Origin: Bufo bufo
Lineage: Eukaryota > Chordata > Amphibia > Anura > Bufonidae
Reading direction: 5' to 3'
Assembly (NCBI RefSeq): GCF_905171765.1
Contig: NC_053392.1
Location: 411,732,299-411,796,298, forward strand
Length of the DNA stretch: 64,000 nucleotides
Shown: positions 33,895 to 45,161 of the stretch, in pieces
How positions within the stretch are numbered: the first letter of the stretch is position 1
Layout of the letters: every line of letters starts with the position of its first letter
Program-made: the position numbers and the translations under genes
The notes under the pieces: generated by a model
The model's input: only the letters and a program-made list of their open reading frames with translations
What the model was told of the DNA's origin: nothing
The model's database searches: none

Positions 33895-36271
33895 AAATCA
33901 ACAGAGCCTCAAAATAACACTTTTTCACTCCCCTAACGTCATCAAGAAAACGGCAAAAAAACGAACTAGGGGATGCAGAGGAGGCAGATCCAAACGCACC
34001 AGAAAAGAAAAAGTTAAGAACGGTACCAACACATTAGAAAATAGAGGGGGGACTTTATTCGATCAGGAAGAATCAAATAACCAAAAAGAAAAAGGGATTT
34101 TTAATCTTTCCAGATACACTCTAGAACCTAATGAGTTCGAATTATTCAGCAAAGGACTATCCTTCTGTCCAACTAATATTCCTGACGTGTTTGAGTTATT
34201 TATAGATCTCAATAAATTTATCAGGAAACTTACCTTGAAGCATCATTTTAAAATAAAGGAACTTATCAAACAACTTTCTAATGAGAACAATACAGATATC
34301 ACAACCAATACAGGAACACGTCCTACCTCACCAACTCCTATACCATCCAATCTGAAAATCTACATTCTATCCCTTGGATAGTAGAGGTGCACATATAGAA
34401 AGTTATTATAACATAGTACTAGAGGAACTAGAGAAAATGTGCAAGGAAGACCAATCCCATAACAATGAAAATACGGATCATCAGAACCTTAAACCCTGGG
34501 AGAGAAGAGCCTTGAAAAACCTATGTAAAAACGAGGAAATAATTATCAAAAATGCTGATAAAGGTGGAGGTGTCGTCATTATGGACAAAGAGTATTATGT
34601 TAATGAGGCAAATAGGATTCTTTCAGACCCCAAATATTATAGAGTCCTAAATGAAGACCCCACAACAATTTTTAAGAAGGTATTAGTTGAATTAATAGAC
34701 TCAGGGTTCCACTCCAATTTACTTGATAAAAAAGAAAAACAATTCCTCTCACCTCCCCACCCTTCTTTGGCCAAGTTTTACTTTCTCCCGAAGATACATA
34801 AATCCATAACCCATCCACCGGGCAGACTGATCATTTCAGGTATAGATTCACTTACCTCTAATCTATCAGCGTATGTTGATCATTTTCTACAGAAACATGT
34901 ACAAACACTTCCCTCATACCTGAGGGACACTGCTCATCTCATTAACCTTCTGAAACCCTAGATGTAGCCTCGTTGTATAGTAACATCTAACACGAACTTG
35001 CTCTAAAACACTCTCGGCTGTAAAACACTACCTTAATCAGGATTCTACTATGCCGGATCTACAAAAAGAGTTCCTAATCAGATCCATAGATTTTATTTTA
35101 CGGCATAAATATTTCATTTTTAATGAAAAATTCTATATCCAGAATAAAGGTACTGCGATAGGGACTAAATTTGCCCCATCGTATGCAAACCTTTTTATGG
35201 GCCTTTTTGAAAAAAGGCATGGTCTGCTGGCCCACCACAAGATCGAGTTTTATAGTCGTTATATAGATGACATTTTCATTTGGGAGGGTACGGAAGAAGA
35301 ACTTCTCCTCTTCTCAGGAGAGTTGAATGGGAACAAGTGGGGATTATCCTTCAGCTTAGAATATCATGCTAACAAGGCAACTTTCTTAGACATTCATCTT
35401 AAAATAGAATCTGAAAAGATAATTACAGAGACATACTTCAAAAAGGTCGACTCTAATAGCTATTTAGAATATACTAGTTGTCATCACGCTAAATGGAAGA
35501 AAAACATCCCTTTTAGCCAAATGAAGCATATCAGGAGGAATTGCTCTAACGAAAAAACCCTGAAAACCCAGTTATCTATTCTCCAAAAGCGTTTTAAAGA
35601 AAAAGGCTACCCAAAAACCTTGATTAAAGGATCGATGGAGAGAGCCCTGAGACTCCAGGTCAACGTTATTACCCGATATAGTAATAGACATTCACAAATC
35701 AGGAAAATCTTAACCAAACATTGGAATATCCTTTCAAAAGACCCAGTTTTGAAAGATATATTGCCCTCTGGTCCTATTGTTACCTTCAGAAGGGCTCCTA
35801 CCCTAAAAAATCTATTAGCCCCGTTGCATCCCTATCTCAAGAAAAGAGAGAAGAGCAATCGATTAACTTCCACCGAAAACAACAGAGGGTCTTTTAAGTG
35901 TTTTAGTAAAAAATGTAAATGTTGCCAGATTATAACCCATAAAAGGAAGACAATCAGTATCCTAGAGTCCGATTAAATATTTCTCCTAAAATACACTATG
36001 GACTGCAGTACAAAGAACGTTATATATCTATTAGAATGCCCCTGCAAACTAAGCTATGTAGGAAGGACCACACAGTGCTTGAGAGAGCGAATGAATGAAC
36101 ATAGCTCTAACATTAACCGAAAATAGTGACGCCACTCTTTTAAAAGTCACTCCACTCGATTGGGTCCCACAGTCTTATCAGCAATTGTCCCATAAGGAGA
36201 TGTACTGGATTTATTGTCTAAATACTTTGTCCCCGTTTGGTTTGAATGAAACATTAGAATATACCAACTAC
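33895..36271 (+). pseudogene. Penelope-like reverse transcriptase and GIY-YIG endonuclease ORF, broken
   Basis: Encoded the enzyme that nicks target DNA (GIY-YIG) and reverse-transcribes the element. Basic head (KKTAKKRTRGCRGGRSKRTRK), then FSKGLSFCPTNIPDVFELF near 34150. Frame change near 34380, then NADKGGGVVIM, FYFLPKIHKSITHPPGR and ISGIDSL to 34961. Frame change, then LDVASLYSNI with the first catalytic Asp and a stop. From 35050: GTAIGTKFAPSYANLFM, YIDD near 35265, and a Cys-rich CFSKKCKCCQ block near 35915. A TAA at 35974-35976 is followed in the same frame by NVIYLLECPCKLSYVGRTTQ, the GIY-YIG motif. A deletion near 36125 then removes the middle of the endonuclease; the C-terminal LNTLSPFGLNETLEYTNY ends at 36271. 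Too many breaks for activity. Confidence 0.92.
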
Positions 36272-36383
36272 TGATCCACTTAGGACATCAATCAATATTT
36301 ATTTGTATTTCAAATTTTATCTGTACCCATTTTTTTATCTAATACATGGCTTTTTCTTATGTTCACGCCCCTCTCCACTTGTG

Positions 36384-36535
36384 TGTGTGTATATATATAT
36401 ATTTTATATTTTATACTCAAATCATGTGTATATATTTTTATATATTTTTGTATATTTTTAAATATATATATATTTTTTTCTTTTCTTATTTTTATCATAT
36501 CATATATATATTTTTTTTTACTAATATTCACTTTC

Positions 36536-36570
<35 letters not shown>
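36384..36570. repeat. AT-rich microsatellite region
   Basis: TATATA runs separated by TTTTT, ending in an uninterrupted (TA) run of about 29 bp at 36541-36569. A similar TA run follows the Tc1 copy at 37780-37805. The intervening elements therefore appear to have landed in, or next to, a TA microsatellite. Confidence 0.9.
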
Positions 36571-36573
<3 letters not shown>

Positions 36574-36574
36574 A

Positions 36575-37130
36575 TGCTGCTAAAGCACATGCCCGGATGC
36601 AAATGGTGGAACGAGGCATGCCCGCGTACCTAAGACTGATGACCACTGTAACCCCTACAATAGTGGAAGGGGCACGGCCACCGGTGCCCTGCTCAGTATA
36701 TGGAGGGAACCGTGGTCGCCTCAGATCCAGTCAGAAAATAAACAGATACACTACAATGTCTGCACACTTAGCTGAAGGAGCTGCAGCAGCAGAGAAGACG
36801 GATCCAAAGACAGCTGGCAATATCCGGAGTACTTGCTGCAGCAGAACACAGGTCCAGTGAAATGATAGCTTACAAGTGAAGATACTCAAGCAAGAGCGAC
36901 AACTCAAATGAGAAATATAATCCACACCCTACAAAGGAGGAGGGGTGATTTAAAGGCAGGGAAATCAAACGCAGGAGGAACAGCTGGGAGGAAGGAAACA
37001 GAAAGTAAAGACCTCATCACAGGGGCGGAGAAACAGAGCAGTGAGAACTCCTCCAAGCTCTAGTAGTGACATCATCACAGGGGTGGAGAAACAGAGCTGT
37101 GAGAACGTCTCAAAGCTCTGGTAGTGACAT
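36575..37130 (-). mobile_element. Possible solo LTR or LTR fragment
   Basis: Read on the minus strand it has an LTR-like order: a start at TGATGTCACTACCAGAG, two direct 58-bp repeats (37015-37130) with CTCTGTTTCTCC, a TATA-like CCTTTAAATCACCCC near 36945, and an end near TTAGCAGCA. No internal retroviral or Gypsy gene is present and no target duplication was found, so the call is tentative. Confidence 0.4.
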
Positions 37131-37776
37131 CAGGCTTAATAAGTGGGATTTCTTGCCTTATAAATGGGGTTGGGACCATCAGTTGCGTTGAGGAGAAGTC
37201 AGGTGGATACACAGCTGATAGTCCTACTGAATAGACTGTTAGAATTTGTATTATGGCAAGAAAAAAGCAGCTAAGTAAAGAAAAACGAGTGGCCATCATT
37301 ACTTTAAGAAATGAAGGTCAGTCAGTCAGCCGAAAAATTGGGAAAACTTTGAAAGTAAGGGCTATTTGACCATGAAGGAGAGTGATGGGGTGCTGCGCCA
37401 GATGACCTGGCCTCCACAGTCACCGGACCTGAACCCAATCGAGATAGTTTGGGGTGAGCTGGACTGCAGAGTGAAGGCAAAGGGGCCAACAAGTGCTAAG
37501 CATCTCTGGGAACTCCTTCAAGACTGTTGGAAGACCATTTCAGGGGACTACCTCTTGAAGCTCATCAAGAGAATGCCAAGAGTGTGCAAAGCAGTAATCA
37601 AAGCAATAGGTGGCTACTTTGAAGAACCTAGAATATGACATATTTTCAGTTGTTTCACACTTGTTTGTTATGTATATAATTCCACATGTGTTAATTCATA
37701 GTTTTGATGCCTTCATAGTCATGAAAATAAAGAAAACTCTTTGAATAAGAAGGTGTGTCCAAACTTTTGGTCTGTA

Positions 37777-37779
<3 letters not shown>
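37131..37779 (+). mobile_element. Internally deleted Tc1-like element, copy B (left end missing)
   Basis: Same derivative as copy A at 12746-13684. The right inverted repeat ends at 37779 (GGTCTGTACTG) and is followed by TA. The left inverted repeat and about 290 bp are missing; homology starts at CTTAATAAGTGGGATTTC, directly after the possible LTR. Confidence 0.9.
37253..37638 (+). pseudogene. Tc1-like transposase with the same internal deletion, copy B
   Basis: MARKKQLSKEKRVAIITLRN, then GKTLKV joined to RAI and a stop, then MKESDGVLRQMTWPPQSPDLN with NPIE intact, ending GGYFEEPRI. The junction base sequence (TTTGAAAGTAAGGGCTATTT) is the same as in copy A. The two copies therefore descend from one deleted ancestor. 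Both Asp-containing catalytic segments are absent. Confidence 0.9.
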
Positions 37780-37789
<10 letters not shown>

Positions 37790-37813
<24 letters not shown>

Positions 37814-38640
37814 CACTCATTTGCCTATTTAATCATTTTTTCATGTGATACATTGGGGAATCAATGATTTTTCTTTGATTTCACGGCTCCCCTCTATCAC
37901 TTGACTTCTTTAAAGTTTGCCAATCAGTTTTCAAATAGCGGAGGATACGGCGCATGCGCACTGAGGCCGAGCATTCCAACAGGCCGGTACTTTCTCCATG
38001 CGCTGTGTTTGGAATGACTCTACCTTCTGGTGCATGCGCATACACCTCCGCTCACATCAAGCAATGCGTTCCACGGACCGGAAGTATGGTCCGGTACTGA
38101 GGCGCATAATATCTCTTTTCATAGCATGTAGATTATTTTTTTCAGGGCCCACTGACCTACCAATGTTAATGACAATACCTTGAATGTATGTTTGATTGTT
38201 GTTCTATGTATACATGATTTGGTCGAGCCCTTGTGAGGTCATCATCACCCCCTGTCACAGGAAGTGACATCAGATGACCTTTATTTGGTGCTTTTTTAGA
38301 TGATTATAAAGACTCTTAGTGATACAGTTTTGTATAGACTTTCTCCAGATGAAGGGGACATTTATTCTCCCCGAAACGGGTTGAGCTTTAAATCCTACTT
38401 TTACACCAATAAAGGAAATTGCAAGGAGTATCCGGGGTTCGGACTACTGCTTCATCCTAAGATTCTACTGGTGATCCAGGATAGGGAGGATTCCTTTGGG
38501 TGTCTTGAGCTTCATCCCAATAGGAAATCCTCCCTGTGAAGTGAGTGAAATTCACTATCTAATGGTTCTAATTTGATTGTTTCAATCTAGCGATTCTGAA
38601 TACCGTATCTGTTAAGGTATATCAGTTCATTTATTAAAAA
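37790..38640 (+). repeat. 3' terminal-repeat-like region of PLE-3
   Basis: GCGCATGCGCACTGAGGCC and GCATGCGCATACACCTCC, then CCGGAAGTATGGTCCGG, then a long AT-rich part and the block GATGAAGGGGACA-TTTATTC-TCCCCGAAACGGG. This order is typical of Penelope-like terminal regions, and the last block is the hammerhead position. No coding signal was found; short open frames in it are ignored. Confidence 0.55.
38343..38385 (+). ncRNA. Decayed hammerhead-like motif in PLE-3
   Basis: CAGATGA (consensus CUGANGA, so one core base is wrong), stem II GGGGA with TCCCC, then GAAAC and GGGTT in place of the GCGTC of PLE-2. Stem I is only CTC with GAG. It is at the right place but probably inactive. Confidence 0.5.
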
Positions 38641-39014
38641 TGTATTTTAATATATTTTATGTTTTGACATCCTCGTGTGAACCATGGTGTTCTGGTTTAC
38701 CGTACAAGGCAATTAGTGGGCATATATATCCCGCTCCTCCAATCTATTCCTTATTCTTAACTATTCCCAGTATTCAGACTGGTGCCTCCAGGTCTATTGT
38801 GGTTATCATTTTCTCCTTTTACATTTTCAGTCTTTGGTTGTGCCTGGTACCCAGGCACACAAAGAACCACATACGGCAGCCTCTCCTAATTAGTTCCTTT
38901 TATCTATCTTCCATTCTAAATAGCATCTATTCAATTATCACTGTCTAAGAAGTTCCACCCTTTGGCGCCCTGCCTGACCATTTGATTACTTGGGATTTAT
39001 TTTTTCTTCCCATA

Positions 39015-39696
39015 TGTAACGGTCACGTCCACACACACACAGGGGGAAGGATAGTGACCACTGCGCTCCACCCTCACCCCTGGCCCTGCCTACTTGCCTC
39101 ACGAGTCCTGATGACAGGGGACAACTGGACGACAGTCCCTTACTTAGGATATGTGCAGGGAAGACAAAATACGGAACGTGAACAGACTGGGTCAGAACCA
39201 AGAGAGCTACGCAGTACAAAGGGTTAAGCAAAGAGTGGTCAGGAGAAGCCTGGGTCAAATACCAGGAGAGTAGAGAAGTACCAGAGGAGTACGCAAAGAG
39301 TAGTCAGGTGGGAGCCGAGGTCACAATACCAGGAGGGATGCGTAGTACAGGAGGATCAGGCGAAGGATCGTCAGGGAACAGGATCAGGTGAGTATTCAGT
39401 AGTCCAACAAATAGCCAGGAACCTAGAAATAACAGGCAACCTGTGGCCAGCAGGCTGCCTGTATTTATAGTGGGGTCTGAGGGTCATGTGACGTGGCCAG
39501 CGTCAAATGACCGACAGACAGACAAGTCGAGCACAGAGTGATCAGCTCGGTGCTCAAGGCAGACCTAGGAGCAGGGAGCCTCCCAGATAGCAAAGACGCC
39601 CTGGGAACGAGGCCAAACACAGATCCTCGCTCCCGAAGCTAAGCAGCAGGTCTGCGGCTGATGGGAGACTGAGTGCGCCTTTGGCGCCCCGTGACA
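39015..39696. mobile_element. Probable solo LTR
   Basis: 682 bp from TGTAACGGTCACG to GGCGCCCCGTGACA, so TG...CA ends with short inverted similarity. Flanks CCATA and CAATA match at 4 of 5. A TATA-like GTATTTATAGTGG lies near 39460. No internal genes. A Gypsy-type LTR is the best guess; orientation is uncertain. Confidence 0.5.
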
Positions 39697-40175
39697 CAAT
39701 ATCTGTTTACAAACCTATTAAGGTCAGGTTTATTGCCAAACAAGGAGTGAATGGAAAAATAGGGAGGATAGAGTATTCCTTTATACTTTTCCTAATTTAC
39801 GATCCATTACCGGTTTTGGCTAAAACGTAAAACAACAAAACAACATCAATCAGCTCTGTGTGATCCTGGTGTAAGCTTTATTTATGAAAACCAGCACAAA
39901 ATTAAAGAAGTGATGTTCATAGCAACTGCTGATTTACTGACTTTACTATAGGGTGTGACATATGGAGATACGTTTTTGCTTTATATATGCGACAGGCTGC
40001 AACATGAACCGGGGGTCCCTTTTAGGTGATGGATATATTTATAGTCGTGACGCCAGTTGCAGTCAAGTAACAAGGGCACAGGGCCCCTTTTAGTGATATA
40101 GTAGATGGTACCCAGTTGTAAGAATGCCAGAGTGGTGTAGGGTAGCCTATAATGTCTCTTAATGTTTGGTGCACG
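39697..40175. other. Interval without recognisable features
   Basis: Mixed sequence with no convincing frame, RNA gene or element boundary. Confidence 0.4.
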
Positions 40176-40967
40176 TGTCACGGTGGATACCCTGGAACCC
40201 CAGGGGTTTTCGTCTGAAGCAGAAAAAGGGGTATTTGAATTAGGGGATGATGAAATAAATGGAGTCCAGACTTTGCATAACGTTGAACAGCAGCTTTACT
40301 TTGGTAAACATTCATAAGAAACAATCTTCCAACTTTGTCTTGGTTACCAGCAGGCTTTGGCATAAATTCTAGCAGGCAAACACACTTGGCTCTACTACAT
40401 ATGTTGCTCTCTGGCTCTGCTGTACTGACAGGCTGGCTAAGGAAATCAGTTTCTTCTTTAGGCTGTACTTTACTTGGTAGGCTCGTCTGTCTCGAGCTTT
40501 GTCATGGAACTTTATTCCTGGCTTCAGAGGCTCCAAGTTTCGGCCTCCCTGTCCAGCAGAGCTGAAGGCACTCTGGCTGGCTTGGACACAACCATCCCCT
40601 AGCAGGGGGTAAGCTGAACCTTCTCCTAGAAGGGGGTAAGTTGAACCATCCTCTAGAAGGGGGTAAGCTGAACTTTCCCCTAGAAGGGGGTAAACTGAAC
40701 TTTTTCTTCTCTAACTAGCTAAACTCCTCCCTCTCTTAGAAAGAGCACTAGAATGGAAAGAAGGGTTCCATTCTATACAAAATAGCTCTACCATGTATGC
40801 CGCCATCTGCTGGTGAACCAGGCATATTACACTTGAACAGTTACATAACAGTAAATATGAATACACATTTTGCAAGAACAGGAAATTAATACATATGATG
40901 ACATTAAGTTAACCATAGGAGATAGTAGTGAGGCGCAAAGGTGGTAATGCACCTCTGGCGCGTTACA
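40176..40967. mobile_element. Second possible LTR-like element
   Basis: Starts TGTCACGGTGGATACC and ends GGCGCGTTACA, echoing the ends of the element at 39015-39696. No matching flank duplication was found. It contains the tandem repeat at 40590-40705. Confidence 0.3.
40590..40705. repeat. About 32-bp tandem repeat, four copies
   Basis: Units of AGAAGGGGGTAAGCTGAAC followed by (C/T)TTCTCCT. Such direct repeats are common in LTR promoter regions, which weakly supports the surrounding call. Confidence 0.85.
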
Positions 40968-41137
40968 TATAGCACTACCATTAATAGTGCAATGGATATT
41001 AGTAAATATCCCCATAACCTGAAATGGTTGCCACATTTATATAACACAGCATGACCTAGAGGCTCGGTTAAGCTTTCAGTACTAATAGCAGACGTGTAAT
41101 GTTAAATTCAGTTCTATGAAAAGAACTGTCACATGAC

Positions 41138-41294
41138 TCATATCATATTATTATTTATTATTAAAGCGCCATTCATTCCATAGTGCTGCACATATGAAAA
41201 GGGTATACATACATAATACAGACAATGAACAAGACGAGTTACAACTGGTACAGAAAGAGAGAGAGCCCTGCACGTGAGGGCTTACAATCTACAT
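41138..41294. repeat. Interspersed repeat
   Basis: ATTATTTATTATTAAAGCGCC, in pieces, then CATAGTGCTGCACATATGAA and CCTGCACGTGAGGGCTTACA. This wording is familiar as a dispersed repeat of amphibian genomes; I cannot assign its class. It lies just downstream of the last unc93a exon. Confidence 0.5.
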
Positions 41295-41548
41295 GGACTC
41301 ATTTTGCACAAGATTAAATGCACAGTTCTCAGTTATCTCATCTATATGGAAAAACTGTATACAAGTAAGCAAAAATTTTGTTTTATAAATGATGTCTTAA
41401 ACTAAAATTCACAGCATATTTCAAGTCACCTCAAGGTTCTGAAATTTTGGCCAAAGGATACAGTATATTGTGCATTGAAAAACAACAGACCCAAGGAAGA
41501 GCAATATTAATTTTCTGTGTGACTCCAAAGTCTACGCTACACGTGATG

Positions 41549-41781
41549 TTAATCTTTAGGTCCTGCTTCACTTGTTCTAGATGTATTTCTGTGTTCTAGA
41601 TATTCCACAGCTCCATATAGCAAAATTCCCACCACAACAACACACATTAATATGTAGAGTTTAACATACACACATAAAAATGAGCTATATCCAAATGCAA
41701 TAGCAAATCCAATGGATTCCCAAAGGGAGAAATTGGCAAAGGCTGCTTCCATATTCTTTTCAAACAATACACCATAAAAGG
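41549..41781 (-). CDS. unc93a: unc93a, last coding exon
   Basis: Terminal exon of the UNC93A-like membrane protein, a major-facilitator-related multi-pass protein whose transported substrate is not well established. The acceptor TTATCTTTCAG precedes CC at 41781, completing the Ser codon begun by the upstream exon. The reading is FYGVLFEKNMEAAFANF, SLWESIGFAIAFGYS, VKLYILMCVVVVGILLYG and AVEYLEHRN, then a short polar tail and a stop at 41549. It contains two predicted transmembrane segments. The block FEKN-EAAFAN-LWE-GF-IAFGYS is characteristic of UNC93A proteins. No disabling change is seen. The upstream exon lies 3380 bp away. Confidence 0.88.
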
Positions 41782-41984
41782 CTGAAAGATAAGAGCAATA
41801 ATAAAAAAAAAAACATGAGAATCAATAAAGCCAGAGATGAGCACATTTGTCTGTTCAACGACATTTACCAGCAAATTTCTATTATTTACTAATATTCCCA
41901 CTACATGAAACAATGTGGAATTAAATACTATATGGTTTAGTAGTCAAATGTTTTGTTTCCTTCATCTCTCTGTGAACAGCTAGC

Positions 41985-42078
41985 AATGCATACACAGTGA
42001 TAGTTTTCCATGGAGTTGGACTCAAGTTAGTTTCAACATAGAAACAATTAATATTGTAACTTGAGGGACCACTGTTGT
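41985..42078. repeat. Interspersed repeat fragment with ATTAATATTGTAACTT
   Basis: GACTCAAGTTAG, CAATTAATATTGTAACTTGA and GGGACCACTGT recur at 43436-43522 in the same orientation. Both lie downstream of, or within, unc93a. Class not recognised. Confidence 0.6.
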
Positions 42079-42127
42079 AGATGATGTTCAATTATGTGAA
42101 CACAGTGCCTGCTCTTAGGTTTTAATA

Positions 42128-42350
42128 TGAAAGAATTCAAGAGGGGCCTGGATGTATTTCTGGAGTGTAATAATATTACAGGCTATAGCTACTAGAGATG
42201 GGTCGTTGATCCAGGGAGTTATTCTGATTGCCTGATTGGAGTTGGGAAGGAATTTTTTTTCTTTCTCTGGATCAACTTTCAGGATAACAGGCCGAACTGG
42301 ATGGACAAATGTCTTTTTTTCGGCCTTATAAACTATATTACTATGTTAAA
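42128..42350 (+). mobile_element. LINE 3' end, 5'-truncated copy
   Basis: Begins in the last codons of a LINE reverse transcriptase ORF (EFKRGLDVFLEC), continues through TAGCTACTAGAGATGGGTCG and CAGGCCGAACTGGATGGACA, and ends in CTATATTACTATG. It matches the copy at 56936-57345 over its whole length. The type of C-terminus suggests a CR1/L2-like LINE. It lies in the intergenic or 3' region of unc93a. Confidence 0.75.
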
Positions 42351-43435
42351 CGGATATATAGTTCAGTAGCAGGAAATCAGAGGATAGGCAAGTTTTTAAT
42401 TTCCTTCATCTTTATTTGCGAACAGCTAGCGATAAGTATATTGATTAAATTGTGCGAACAAAGTGAGGGAGATATATCCATCCGCCAGTCTTGATCTCCC
42501 TGCACTGGCGTGATATGTGCCTTATTTGTTAAGAGGCAGAAGCCTCTTAATAAATCAGGCGCACCTCTGCCCTGCTGTGCACCACAAAGTGAAGTCTACA
42601 TCAGCTACAGGCTGTCATAGACTTCAGCTATAACTTCCGCACTTTCTGGCAAAAGTTATAGTTAATGCAGCAGGCAGCTCGAAGCCACACCCCCTTCTAC
42701 TAAGTCACGCCCATTTTCTTGGAACTTTAGAAAGTGCCAAGAAAAACCAAAAGTCGCAAATTATGGTACACAGATGCCATGCACCTTAATTTGCAACTTT
42801 GTTACGCCTATTGTGGCATGGAAAAAATGATTAATGCCCCCTGTGACTGCTCATAGGTTTTGATACGCATACTGTTAAAAGGATTTTGTCGAATGTTAAA
42901 AATTTCGTTTGAAGCTAAAAGAATGTCCTTTTAAAATAGTGTACCTCTCGGAAGAAATAAGGCAATGCAAATACAATGGGACGTCAAGATACGGATGCCT
43001 TCGGATGCAATATTTTCAACATACAATGGCCTTTCCTGGACCATCGTAAGTTTGAATCATACCAAACATGCAATGCCTCAGTATCAGGTCCAACCAATCA
43101 ATCTTGCCATTTCTCTGATAAAACACCTGTATTTGGTCTGTAGTAGCTCCTTTTTACAGCACAGCGTAGTACTACATATCCTGTACTGCCGTCTGTCTGT
43201 GCCAGAATGAGCCGCTCCTTTTGAAGGTCAGATGGAGGCAGTTCCATTTTATTTTTCTGGTATGGTGTGTACTTCAGGGAACATTGAAAAAGTTTCTATC
43301 CCCTCATAGAAAGAAACTTACAGCTTTCAGCATCTATTCCTGAATTTCATATGTAACGACTTGCTTTATCTGTCTTATTTTCATTGTCTCTTCTCTTGGA
43401 TGACATTTTGGGCCTTTGGGTCCGATTACTAGCTT
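42351..43435. other. Interval with unclassified dispersed repeats
   Basis: The part at 42490-42790 (AATAAATCAGGCGCACCTCTG) and the part at 42890-43200 (TTCAACATACAATGGCC) read like old dispersed repeats. No gene or structured RNA was recognised. Confidence 0.4.
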
Positions 43436-43522
43436 TCCATAGTTATAGACTCAAGTTACTATGGTTTTAACATGCAATGGTCATCCCAAAACCAATTAAT
43501 ATTGTAACTTAAGGGACCACTG
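43436..43522. repeat. Interspersed repeat fragment, second copy
   Basis: Same family and orientation as 41985-42078. Confidence 0.6.
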
Positions 43523-44303
43523 TATTTGATTCCAGTGCCATTGTTTAGTGTCATTATAATACATTGTTGATACCAAGTAAAATACCAAAGCTGTTTCTGT
43601 AATTCACACTGAAATGAATGGAGAGCAGCGCACACGTGTGCAGCCTCCTCTTCACTATCTTGCTCTGTAAGAAAATGTAACACCTACATTTATTTTTCTA
43701 TTTAAACTTTTTTCTTCAATTTTTTTCTAATTGTATATTTTTTAAAATTCTATTTATTCTTGGAATGGCTATAGCAGTTCAAAGATAAACTTTATAGCAG
43801 CCACATGGGCCTTAGGAAACTGGCGACTGAGATGGCTCATTGACTTCTATGGGAGAACATTGTTTGTATACTCTGTGACCTGTGCAGAGTCCATTATATC
43901 ACAACTTAGTTATCATCAATTGTATATCCAGAGTTATCTGCCTCCGCAGGAGTGCAGTCTGGCTGGTTCTCCCCAGGTATCCCAAACTAGTTGTTAAAAT
44001 AACTGCTTCACAGAACTGGGGAGAGGCAGGATGTCAGCACAAATCCTGGCTGTTTTCCATTGAATGCATATATGTGCGGGCCAGTGTAGAAGTGCCCTAC
44101 TTGGTCCTCCCTGCCATTCGCTGCCTTTTAGTGATGCAGCAATGTGTAGTGAGGGAGAGAAAGGCTCTCATAGAGTAAGTATGTGCAGATACGGAAACCC
44201 TTAGAGGGGTATGTATTCTACTCACCTGTTTGAGTTGTGCAGTCCTGGGCATATAAGACCCAGAGTCCGGAGCCAGGCTTTCAGTGGAGTGGATAAATTG
44301 CTC
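43523..44303. other. Intron interval without recognisable features
   Basis: No convincing coding frame, RNA gene or element boundary. Part of the unc93a intron between the last two exons. Confidence 0.4.
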
Positions 44304-44503
44304 TGGATACTAGCTGACCATTTTATGTCACACTTATGGCTGATAGTATGAGGGCGCAAAACACGGCCAGAGGTTAGATGATAAAGAGGCTTTTTATTTG
44401 ACAACGCGTTTCAGGGTAGATGGGACGTCATCTAACCTCTGGTCATGTTTTGCGCCCTCATACTATCAGCCATAAGTGTGACAGAAACAGTCCAGCTAGT
44501 ATC
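44304..44503. repeat. Foldback: about 78-bp inverted arms around a PLE-like core
   Basis: Left arm 44304-44381 (TGGATACTAGCTGA, then TGTCACACTTATGGCTGATA) is complementary to 44428-44503 with one short mismatch zone. The 46-bp centre, read on the minus strand, contains CTGAAACGCGTTGTC next to AGATGACG. It resembles the 3' half of a Penelope hammerhead region. It lies in an unc93a intron. Confidence 0.85.
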
Positions 44504-45161
44504 CAGCACAATGTTAGTGATGCAGGAAGCACAATGATGGTCTTGTGCCACATGAATACTTTCACAGGAGCCCGATAAGACCTGGTTTGCAGGTCTTGTT
44601 GGCAGAACAGAAAGTATTATTTTAATGTTCTATCACTGCACAGCAGTTTGTAGAATTTAGTTATAGGCAGTAGGATGTGAGATATTTAAAAGGAACACTT
44701 ATTTACAATGGGCATGGTTATGATTCCTGGGACATATTTACCAAGGGCACTATTATGGCACTTTTTTAAGGGGCATGCTAACGGGATTTGAGATGTAGTT
44801 GCATGGGGCACTATGATTACACTTATTTAGAGGGGACACTATGCATGGGACTTATTTTCAGGGGTCATTATGATGGCTGTTATGTTCAGAGGAAACTACA
44901 AACGAGATTACTAAAGCTCAGTTCCCCTTCAAGATAGATCATCAATATCAGGAGCGTGGAAAACACATTTAAAGGGAATCTTTTGTATAGTAAAAATTGG
45001 ATAATGTGATAAGTGCCATCCGAGGGTAAGTTGGCAAATTACTGTATGTCATTCTGTGGAAAAAGTTAGTGTACAGAAAAAATAGCAAAAGCCTCATCTA
45101 AAACCTATAACTCTATATTTTTTTTATCATTTTTTGCTAATTACAAGCTATTTATACTTAC
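44504..45161. other. Intron interval without recognisable features
   Basis: Repetitive-looking CACTATTATGGCACTTTTT-type sentences at 44740-44890; otherwise nothing. Part of the unc93a intron. Confidence 0.4.

Larger units (their letters stand above)
33420..38640 (+). mobile_element. PLE-3: Penelope-like retroelement with both main domains, interrupted in its 3' region
   Basis: 5' region (about 33420-33894), broken ORF with reverse transcriptase and GIY-YIG endonuclease (33895-36271), AT-rich 3' stretch, then a terminal-repeat-like region (37790-38640) with a hammerhead-like block. A possible LTR and a Tc1 copy lie between (36575-37779), at a TA-repeat. The outer limits are estimates. Confidence 0.7.

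Noticed and set aside
36346..36633. Frames rich in Tyr, Ile and Phe
   Set aside because: Translation of TA/TTT-rich microsatellite.
39015..39696. An endogenous retrovirus with genes
   Set aside because: Only LTR-like ends are visible; no gag, pol or env reading frame nearby.
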